A stretch of DNA of 33,341 bases from Holophagales bacterium. Lineage in GTDB: Bacteria; Acidobacteriota; Thermoanaerobaculia; Multivoradales; Multivoraceae. The notes under the pieces were generated by a model. The model was not told where the DNA came from. It searched no databases and was given only the letters and a program-made list of their open reading frames with translations. Positions within the stretch are counted from its first letter, which is position 1, and every line of letters starts with the position of its first letter. This document shows, piece by piece, positions 23,341-29,518 of the stretch. The translations under genes were made by a program, and so were the position numbers. Where the stretch lies: the NCBI GenBank assembly GCA_009837085.1, contig VXUF01000116.1, positions 1 to 33,341 on the forward strand, read 5' to 3'.

Positions 23341-24459
23341 TTAGCGCCGGAACGACGGGTCGAGGTGGATACGGTACAGCGCTTCGCGCGGGCGGTCGCC
23401 GTTGCGGCTGCCGCCCCAGAGGACGTGGACGGCGATCTGGTCGCCGGTTGGACTCCAGGCCAGATCGCCGACGTAGGTGTGGCCGAGGCTGCCCTCGGAG
23501 GTTGGGTCGTTGAAGAACGTGAGCCGGCGCTTGTTCGAGCCGTCCGCGTCCATCAGCCACAGCTCGCGACGTGCTGAGGAAGGCACGATCTGATCGGGCT
23601 CGGTGCCGCGGATCCCGGCGTTCGAGGTGAAGGCGAGGTGCCGGCCGGTGGGCGACAGCCGGGCGTACTCGTCAGCGCCGCTCCGGGAGTGGGTAAGGCG
23701 TTCGGGCTCGCCGCCGTCGAAGCGCAGCCGGTAGAGGTCGAGCGTGTCGGGCGACTGTCCAGGCTCCAGGTTCGCCGCGACCAGGGCGCCGCGATCGTCG
23801 GGCGTGTAGCCCTGGGGAACGATCAGCGCGTCGACCGGCGCGGCGTGCGTCCGGACCCTGCGCAGCTTGGGGATGCCGCTGCGGTTGACCTGGAACTGGG
23901 CGCTGCGCAGTTGCCAGGCGCCGTAACGTCCCTTGCGCGCCTTGATCCGCTCGCTCCACAGCAGCCGGTCGCTGTCGAAGGCGAAGTGGGGGTCGAGCAC
24001 CGCCGAGCCGCTCGCCGCGAACCGGGTGAGCAGGGTGAAGTGCTTGCCCCTGCGGTCGATGTCGTAGAACTCGCTGTGCAACGCCCGGTCGGGCGTCAGG
24101 AGCTGCAGCGGATCGGCCACGAACCTGAGCCGCTTCGGGTGGCTCTGGACCTGCACGACGAGCCGCTCGCCCGAGGGGTGCCACGCGGGGTTCATCGCGT
24201 TGTCCTTGCGCAGCGCGTACATGTCGCACGTCAGGCAGCGCTCGGCCAGGAGGTCGGTGGAGGTGATGTAGACGTCGTAGCGGCCGTCCTCTCCGGCCTT
24301 GTCGTAGGCCAGCCAGTCGCCCTGGCGGGACCAGTCGACCCGGGCGCCGCCCTCGATCCAGCGTTCGATGCGGACCACCGGGTTCGACTCCGGGTCGGCG
24401 GCCGGCGCCGGTGCCGCCATGCCGGCCAGCAGGATGCAGATCAGGCGGTAGCCGACCAT
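23341..24459 (-). CDS. TolB-like beta-propeller secreted protein
   Basis: This 372-residue exported protein has PD40/WD40-like (TolB-type) propeller repeats: ARVDWSRQGDWLAYDKAGED, MNPAWHPSGERLVVQVQS, ARLSPTGRHLAFTSNAGI, LWLMDADGSNKRRLTFFNDP and DLAWSPTGDQIAVHVLWGG. The signal is MVGYRLICILLAGMAAPAPA. A CxxC pair (CLTC, about residue 75) occurs in the first blades. No peptidase catalytic domain follows, so it is a stand-alone propeller, probably a binding or scaffold protein in the periplasm. It precedes the two amidohydrolases (10-bp gap), and proteins of this type frequently accompany secreted amidohydrolases. A large inverted repeat lies upstream (24484-24572). Confidence 0.86.
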   Translation of the reverse strand: MVGYRLICILLAGMAAPAPAADPESNPVVRIERWIEGGARVDWSRQGDWLAYDKAGEDGRYDVYITSTDLLAERCLTCDMYALRKDNAMNPAWHPSGERLVVQVQSHPKRLRFVADPLQLLTPDRALHSEFYDIDRRGKHFTLLTRFAASGSAVLDPHFAFDSDRLLWSERIKARKGRYGAWQLRSAQFQVNRSGIPKLRRVRTHAAPVDALIVPQGYTPDDRGALVAANLEPGQSPDTLDLYRLRFDGGEPERLTHSRSGADEYARLSPTGRHLAFTSNAGIRGTEPDQIVPSSARRELWLMDADGSNKRRLTFFNDPTSEGSLGHTYVGDLAWSPTGDQIAVHVLWGGSRNGDRPREALYRIHLDPSFRR

Positions 24460-24483
24460 CGCCGAAAGGCTAGCAGCGGGCGG

Positions 24484-24572
24484 GAGCCTGCGCGGCAGAA
24501 ACTGGGTGCGCCGGCGCCCTCGCTGGCATCCGGCGCGTAGCGCCGGCTTCTGGACTCCTGCCGCGCAGGCTC
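24484..24572 (+). repeat. Palindromic repeat, copy e, inside a 15-bp perfect inverted repeat
   Basis: GAGCCTGCGCGGCAG (24484-24498) and its exact inverse (24558-24572) flank a repeat copy. The copy has a head ACTGGGTGCGCCGGCG at 24501-24516, the tail GGCATCCGG, and a hairpin with 7-bp arms at 24530-24546 (GTA loop). The whole could fold into one long hairpin between the Rieske gene and the TolB-like gene on the minus strand, where it might attenuate or terminate transcription. Confidence 0.85.
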
Positions 24573-24585
24573 TTGGCGCGTCCGG

Positions 24586-25740
24586 TCAGTTCGAGGCGAC
24601 GCCGGTCAGCGGGCGTTCGGCCCGCTCGCGCGGGGAGCTCGGCGGCGCCTCGCGCGGCACGGCTGGCGTCTGCCACTCCGGGAAGAATTGCCGGTACCAG
24701 CGCCGCAGCCGGACGACGGGCCCGTCGTCGCGGCAGAGGGTCGGGTGGGTCGTGTAGGTCTTGTTCTCCCAGATCTGGATGTCGTGCCGCCATTGGGAGA
24801 TCCAGTTGCCGACGACGTACCACACGAGCAGGCGCGGCATCCGGCGGTCGGCGAACCAGTGGAAGTCGACCTGCTGCTCGAGCGGCGCGACCGGAAGGTG
24901 GGTCTGCACGATCTCGACGTCGCCGGCGCCAGGGATCGTGATCCGGAAGTTGATGATGCTGGCAGGTCCGGTGCACGTGACCCGGGCGCTTGCGCGGGTT
25001 CGTTCGAGACGGCGGCCGCGAAGCTTGAGCACGGTCTCGTCCAGGAAGTACAACCTCCAGGGCCGCTCATCGTCCAGCTCCCAGCCCGGCGTGTGCTCGA
25101 GCTGGACGCCGGGAACGGGAATCTGCGTCCACGGGACCGTCATCTGGCTGTGGATGTACTTGAAGTGGGCGAAGTCGGCCGTGTTCTCGAGGAACTCGAC
25201 GATGTGCATGCGAATGCGGCCGGCGTCGTGGTGCCCGCGGTAGACGAAACTGCCATCGTCGACCTCATGGATGCGGGGAACCGGGTAGGGGACGTCGTCG
25301 CCGGCTCGCTGGTTTGGTCCGGCGGCCCGGTGATAGAGGAAGACCTGCCCGTTCACGTCCTGGACGGGGAAGCTCTCGGCCGCGACGCGGGACGGCACGC
25401 TGTCGCTGTAGGGCACGCGGGCCGCCCGGCCGTCGCCGGTGAACTGCCAGTTGTGGAACGGGCACTCGATGCGGTCCTCGCGGACGCGGCCATGCCGGAG
25501 ATTGGCGCCCAGGTGGGGGCAGAACGCCTGCATGGCGTGCACGTCGTCGCCGTCTTTGCTCCGCCACACGACCACGGCGCGGCCGAGGCACTCCACGTAG
25601 CGGATCTGCCCGCGCCGTAGCGACCTCGAAGTCGTGAGCCGGTACCAGCCGTCCGGATAGGGATGGGGATAGCCGGCGAGACGCAGGTCGTCGGATGTGG
25701 TGGGTTCCCGGCGCCCTGAACGGCGAGTCCTCAAGCCCAT
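24586..25740 (-). CDS. Rieske oxygenase of the sterol/steroid type
   Basis: This 384-residue Rieske non-heme iron oxygenase has a [2Fe-2S] site of Cys74-x-His76 and Cys93-x2-His96 (FCPHLGANLRHG; IECPFHNWQF). The catalytic iron motif is Asp189-x2-His192-x4-His197 in ENTADFAHFKYIH. The N-terminus YPDGWYRL...RYVECLGRAVVVWR and the C-terminal DIQIWENKTYT...RRWYRQFF are shared with a small group. That group comprises eukaryotic cholesterol 7-desaturases (Neverland/DAF-36), bacterial 3-ketosteroid 9-alpha-hydroxylases (KshA) and sterol demethylase oxygenases (SdmA-like). No signal or TM segment is clear. It begins 16 bp after the stop of the sterol-methyltransferase-like gene, so the two are almost certainly co-transcribed. 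A redox partner (reductase or ferredoxin) is not present in the window. Exact reaction (desaturation, hydroxylation, demethylation) is undetermined. Confidence 0.9.
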   Translation of the reverse strand: MGLRTRRSGRREPTTSDDLRLAGYPHPYPDGWYRLTTSRSLRRGQIRYVECLGRAVVVWRSKDGDDVHAMQAFCPHLGANLRHGRVREDRIECPFHNWQFTGDGRAARVPYSDSVPSRVAAESFPVQDVNGQVFLYHRAAGPNQRAGDDVPYPVPRIHEVDDGSFVYRGHHDAGRIRMHIVEFLENTADFAHFKYIHSQMTVPWTQIPVPGVQLEHTPGWELDDERPWRLYFLDETVLKLRGRRLERTRASARVTCTGPASIINFRITIPGAGDVEIVQTHLPVAPLEQQVDFHWFADRRMPRLLVWYVVGNWISQWRHDIQIWENKTYTTHPTLCRDDGPVVRLRRWYRQFFPEWQTPAVPREAPPSSPRERAERPLTGVASN

Positions 25741-25756
25741 GACGGACTCTCAGCCG

Positions 25757-26830
25757 CTACGAGGAGACCGAACCGCCCGGTTTGCGCGCGTGGATCAGGA
25801 AGGACGGCGTGAAGATTCCCGCCACGCCGGCCTCGACGAGGGAGTCGGCCGCGACGTTGAGGATGCGGGCGGCCTCGCCGGTGCCGGCGGGCGCGATGCG
25901 CAGCAGCTCCAGCAAGCTGGTCGCCCTGGCCGTGAACCATCGGCCGGCGGGAATCCGCCCGAGTGACGCGAGCGAAAGGTCACGGCCCTGGAGCGACCGG
26001 TACCAGGGAGCGTCCGGGTCGCACTCAAGCGCCTGGTCACGGCTCGAGAGAATCTCGAAACCGACGGCTCGAACGAGGTCGAGTTGGCTGGAGGTCGTGA
26101 GCAGGTTGGGCGTCGCGTTTCCGAACTCGAGTCGGTCCCGAATGTCGCGATGGACCGGGTCGTGCTCGTCGAAGTCCTCGGTCAGGCACCAGTCGATCAG
26201 AGCGAGTTCACCTCCCGGCCTGAGCAGCCGGTAGAGCTCCTTGAAGCAGAGGGTCTTGTCGGGCGCGTGGCAGGTCGATTCGAACGAGTACGCGGCATCG
26301 AAATGGCCGTCGTCGAGGGGCACGTCCATGAAGCTGGCGAGCAGGAAACCGCATGTTTCCTGAAGGCCGGCGCGGTGCAGCGATCGCTGGCCTCTCGCGA
26401 TCTGGTACGCGTTGAGGTTGATCCCCGTGATGCTGGCCCCGGTGGAACTCGCGATGGTGACCAGCGGCCCGGCGACACCGCATCCGATGTCGGCGACCTT
26501 CGTTCCCGGCCCGAGGGACAGGAGTTCGCCGATGCTGATCTCGTGACGGCGGACGGCGCTTCGAAGGCTCTCCCCGGAACGGCGTGGTGAGAAGTGGAAG
26601 GACTGGCCCCAACCGTACTCGTAGAACTTGGTGACGACATCGTAGAAGCGACTCACCATCTGCGGCTGATCGTGAAGGGCTCGATCACCCTCCCGGGCCG
26701 CGACCATCTCCTTCAGTTCGAGGAAATCGTCGAGCGCCTCTCTCAGGTCGCCGCCGCTGTTTGCCGAGACCGGACGACGATGCGGGGCTCCTTCGGTGCC
26801 ATGAGTGTCGATTCGCGCTGGCTCTGCCAT
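25757..26830 (-). CDS. Sterol C-24 methyltransferase-like (SMT/ERG6 type)
   Basis: This 357-residue SAM-dependent methyltransferase carries the full set of sterol 24-C-methyltransferase signatures. These are YEYGWGQSFHF at 70-80 (substrate-binding region I), the SAM motif DIGCGVAGP at 114-122, NLNAYQIARGQ at 138-148, SFESTCHAPD at 182-191 (ERG6 region III), and EWV-like LIDWCLTEDFDEHDPVHR at 211-228. The SMT C-terminal domain ends with IFTPSFLIHARKP. Plant and fungal SMTs show the same blocks in the same order. ATG 26830 is chosen because the frame further upstream overlaps the divergent VanZ-like gene. Expected activity is transfer of a methyl group from SAM to C-24 of a sterol side chain. 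No sterol cyclase or epoxidase is nearby, so the substrate may be made elsewhere in the genome or taken up. Confidence 0.9.
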   Translation of the reverse strand: MAEPARIDTHGTEGAPHRRPVSANSGGDLREALDDFLELKEMVAAREGDRALHDQPQMVSRFYDVVTKFYEYGWGQSFHFSPRRSGESLRSAVRRHEISIGELLSLGPGTKVADIGCGVAGPLVTIASSTGASITGINLNAYQIARGQRSLHRAGLQETCGFLLASFMDVPLDDGHFDAAYSFESTCHAPDKTLCFKELYRLLRPGGELALIDWCLTEDFDEHDPVHRDIRDRLEFGNATPNLLTTSSQLDLVRAVGFEILSSRDQALECDPDAPWYRSLQGRDLSLASLGRIPAGRWFTARATSLLELLRIAPAGTGEAARILNVAADSLVEAGVAGIFTPSFLIHARKPGGSVSS

Positions 26831-26900
26831 GTGCGTTCTGCTACCTCCCCCCAAGAGCCTACACCCGGGTCGAAATCGGGCTGCTAGCGTCCTTCCGCCC

Positions 26901-28031
26901 ATGCGCCGGTTTGCGGCACCTACGCTGATCGCCCTCTGGATCGTCGGTTCGGCGCCCTTTCTGGGTCGCCTCACCCGGTGGATTCAGGAAGATGTCGACC
27001 GTTCGCTTCTGGTGATCGTGCCGACGATCCTGTTCTGGGGCGCGGTTGCGGCCGTCGTGGTTTGGGTGGTTCGCTCGGCACGACGCCTGCGGCGGAAGAA
27101 CTGGATCGCGATGGCGCTCGGTCTGCTCTGGGCGGCCGTCCAGGCGACGGCGCTCGCCCGCGGACGTCCGGAGGAATCCGCCCTCGAGCGGATGCACCTT
27201 GTGCTCTACGGAGTCGTCGCTCTGCTGCTCTACCGGGCGTTGCTCCGGGGCGGTCGGTCGGCCGTCGCGGCCGCCTTTTCGGCCGCCGTTCTGACGTCGC
27301 TCGTCGGGCTGGCCGACGAGTTCGTCCAGTGGCTGGTCTGGGTCCGCGCCGGCGACTTCTACGACTGCCTGCTGAACGCCTCGGCCGCCGGCTGCGGGGT
27401 CGTCTTCGGGGCGGGCCTGTTCGGATTCGACACCCAGGCCCCGTCTCTCCAGGAACGCCGCGCGATTGCCGTCCTGTGGGTCGTCCTCGCCGTGGCGTCG
27501 GTCGGCCTCGTCGGCCTGACGAACCTCGGCCACCGGATCAGCGACCCGGAACTCGGCAGCTTCCGCAGCTACTACAGCGCCGGGCAACTCGAGCGCCTGA
27601 ACCAGAACCGGACCGCCCGCTGGCCCGCGAAGCAGCCGCCGACGCCGCCCTTCCAGCCCTGGCACATCGAGGACCACTTCCTGTCCGAGGCCGCCTGGCA
27701 CGTCCAGGCCCGCAACGAAGCCTTCGACGCGGAGGACTGGCCGACCGCCGCGGCCGAACAGGCGATTCTCAGCCGCTACTACCCGGCCGTGCTGGAAGAA
27801 GTCCGGAATCCCGACGGCAACCTGCGCCACGCCTTTCCGCCGGACCGGGTGCAGCGTCTCCAGCGGGAGGGCGTTGTCCCCGTACCGACTTACGAGAGTG
27901 CTGCGGGCGGCAACAGGATCTGGATCTGGCCGGGCTTCGTGGCACCTGCCTTCTTTCTTCTCTCCCTCCTCGTCGCGGTTCCTCTGTTCATAGTCCGGCC
28001 GTCGCGCGGCACATCCGCGAACACTCTCTAG
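26901..28031 (+). CDS. VanZ-like membrane protein
   Basis: This 376-residue membrane protein has a VanZ-like domain in its first half. Two N-terminal TM segments (TLIALWIVGSAPFLG; LLVIVPTILFWGAVAAVVVW) are followed by ERMHLVLYGVVALLLYRALL. Then come VGLADEFVQWLVWVRAGDFY and DCLLNASAAGCGVVFG, matching the family pattern of a conserved His/Glu, DE..Q and R...D..N. The second half is a soluble, probably periplasmic, region with many Trp/Pro (PPTPPFQPWHIEDHFLSEAA), ended by a last TM near the C-terminus. VanZ itself gives low-level teicoplanin resistance, but most family members have no known role. It diverges from the sterol-methyltransferase-like gene with 70 bp between starts. Confidence 0.82.
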   Translation: MRRFAAPTLIALWIVGSAPFLGRLTRWIQEDVDRSLLVIVPTILFWGAVAAVVVWVVRSARRLRRKNWIAMALGLLWAAVQATALARGRPEESALERMHLVLYGVVALLLYRALLRGGRSAVAAAFSAAVLTSLVGLADEFVQWLVWVRAGDFYDCLLNASAAGCGVVFGAGLFGFDTQAPSLQERRAIAVLWVVLAVASVGLVGLTNLGHRISDPELGSFRSYYSAGQLERLNQNRTARWPAKQPPTPPFQPWHIEDHFLSEAAWHVQARNEAFDAEDWPTAAAEQAILSRYYPAVLEEVRNPDGNLRHAFPPDRVQRLQREGVVPVPTYESAAGGNRIWIWPGFVAPAFFLLSLLVAVPLFIVRPSRGTSANTL

Positions 28032-28042
28032 GGTCCGCCAGT

Positions 28043-28116
28043 GCGGTCGCCGCTTTCGCGGCGCGTCTTTCTGGCCGCCTTCGGCGGCAGCCGGCGGGGA
28101 CGCCGGCGCACCCAGT
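28043..28116 (-). repeat. Palindromic intergenic repeat, copy f
   Basis: On the minus strand it begins with the 19-nt head ACTGGGTGCGCCGGCGTCC (28116 to 28098), then CCGCCGGCTGCC. Two hairpins follow, at 28074-28088 (GCCGCC/GGCGGC, TTC loop) and 28049-28062 (GCCGC/GCGGC type). It lies 12 bp after the VanZ-like stop. Its hairpin part nearly matches copy a at the window start. Confidence 0.88.
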
Positions 28117-28128
28117 GTGCAACGACGT

Positions 28129-28315
28129 CCAGTCTTGCGGCTGGGTCCGGAGGGAGGGTCCCGGCGGGCTAGAGACGAGCGACTGCCCACGTTGCTGCAT
28201 CAACCGACATCGAGTCGGAGCGAAGTCGACCGAAGCGAACCCCCATCCCTCCACTTACCAAGAGGGGGTGAGCGTCCGTCCGGGACCCTCCCCTCCGGGC
28301 CCAGCCGCAGACGGG
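28129..28315. repeat. 187-bp element with about 36-bp terminal inverted repeats
   Basis: The left arm (28129-28164) and right arm (28280-28315) are inverse copies, with about one substitution and one indel over the 28-bp inner core (GCGGCTGGGTCCGGAGGGAG against its counterpart). An imperfect extension to the ends adds CCAGTCT against CCCGTCT. The 115-bp interior encodes no convincing protein. It differs from the ACTGGGTG family that lies next to it. It could be a miniature transposable element or a structured RNA. It fills most of the gap between the VanZ-like gene and the ligase gene; the rest of that gap is copy f. Confidence 0.7.
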
Positions 28316-28325
28316 TCGCCAAGGA

Positions 28326-29435
28326 TCAGTCGCAGCCTTCGCGGGTCTCTTCGATGAGGCCGTCGACGACGGCGTGGAGGTTGCCCTCCTCGGCGCGGGC
28401 GATCTGGCGGTCGGCGCTGGTACCTTCGGCGAGGATCGTGTGGACGTACTCGGCTTCCTTGCGGACGCCGAGTTCGTCGAGCACGTCATCGACGAACTCG
28501 AGGAGTTCCAGGGTCAGGAACCGTAGCGGTACTTCCTCGCCCTTGCCGAAGTCGATCAGCTTGCCGTCGATGCCGTAGCGCATGGCGCGCCATTTGTTCT
28601 CGTAGATCAGGTGGCGCGGATAGCGGCGCCACGCCTGGTTGTTCCTGCGCAACCGGATCAGTTTGGCCACGATCGCCATCAGAAGCGCTGTGAGGCACAG
28701 CGCTTCGTCGATCTTCGTGCACACGTCGCAGACGCGAAACTCGATCGTCGGGAACTTGGGGTGGGGCCGGACGTCCCACCAGATCTGGGTCGGCTCCTCG
28801 ATGCACTTCGTCTGCACCAGGACGTCGACCAGCCGCTCGTACTCGGCATAGGACCGGAGCGAAGGCGGCAGGCCGGAGCGGGGCAGGCTCTCGAAGATCA
28901 CGGACCGATAGGACTTGAGCCCGGTGTCCCGCCCCTGCCAGAGTGGCGAGCTCGTCGACAGCGCCAGTAGGTGGGGAAGGAAGTAGAGCGACTGGTCCAT
29001 GATGTCCATTCGCAGGTTGCGATCGGGAATGCCTATGTGGACGTGCATGCCGAAGATCAGCAGTCGCCGTGCAACGTCGCCGAAGGTCTCCTGCATCGTG
29101 ACGTAGCGCTCCGCCTCCGTGACGTCCTGTTCCTGCCAGGAGGAGAACGGATGGGTGCTGGCGGCCGCGATGCGGAGGCCGTTCCGCGACGCCAGGTGCC
29201 CGATCGAGCGCCGCAGCCGGATGAGCTCCTGGCGGGCCTCGTCGATCGAGCGGCAGACCTCGCTGCCGACCTCGACCTGGCACTGCAACTGCTCCGCCTT
29301 GATCTGCTCCTGGAGCACGATCTGTCCCTGCTCCAGGAACTCCTGGATGAAGGGCTTCAACTCCCGGGTTTCGGGGTCGATGATCTGGTACTCCTCCTCA
29401 ATGCCGATCGTCAGCTCGGGGAGCTTGGTCTGCAT
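28326..29435 (-). CDS. Carboxylate-amine ligase, YbdK/GCS2 family
   Basis: This 369-residue protein of the glutamate-cysteine ligase type 2 (YbdK) family starts at ATG 29435 after GGAG at about 8 bp. The N-terminal LTIGIEEEYQIIDPETREL is the family signature (GIEEE binding the acidic substrate/Mg). Other blocks are CQVEVGSEVCRSIDEARQEL, IAAASTHPFSSW, GMHVHIGIPDRN, WWDVRPHPKFPTIEFRVCD and NKWRAMRYGIDGKLIDF. The length is usual for the family. The enzyme is expected to join a carboxylate (probably glutamate) to an amine using ATP; YbdK of E. coli has only weak glutamate-cysteine ligase activity. It diverges from the gamma-glutamyltransferase gene (83 bp between starts), so gamma-glutamyl bond making and breaking genes sit side by side. 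Confidence 0.93.
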   Translation of the reverse strand: MQTKLPELTIGIEEEYQIIDPETRELKPFIQEFLEQGQIVLQEQIKAEQLQCQVEVGSEVCRSIDEARQELIRLRRSIGHLASRNGLRIAAASTHPFSSWQEQDVTEAERYVTMQETFGDVARRLLIFGMHVHIGIPDRNLRMDIMDQSLYFLPHLLALSTSSPLWQGRDTGLKSYRSVIFESLPRSGLPPSLRSYAEYERLVDVLVQTKCIEEPTQIWWDVRPHPKFPTIEFRVCDVCTKIDEALCLTALLMAIVAKLIRLRRNNQAWRRYPRHLIYENKWRAMRYGIDGKLIDFGKGEEVPLRFLTLELLEFVDDVLDELGVRKEAEYVHTILAEGTSADRQIARAEEGNLHAVVDGLIEETREGCD

Positions 29436-29518
29436 GGTTCTTCTCCGGTGTAGGGAGGCCGTCTCCGGGCAGGGATGGAACAAGCGTATCCGGCTGCTTT
29501 GATACCGTGCCTCCCGCG

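Noticed and set aside
19943-26830. A complete sterol biosynthesis cluster
   Set aside because: No squalene epoxidase, oxidosqualene cyclase, C-14 demethylase or isomerase-like gene is present; only a methyltransferase and a Rieske oxygenase can be linked to sterols.
26831-26974. Longer N-terminus for the sterol methyltransferase from an upstream start
   Set aside because: The extra 48 residues are Arg-rich, overlap the divergent VanZ-like coding sequence and do not resemble SMT N-termini.
28117-28578. Plus-strand open frame across the inverted-repeat element
   Set aside because: It overlaps the ligase gene, starts inside a repeat and has no ribosome site or domain.
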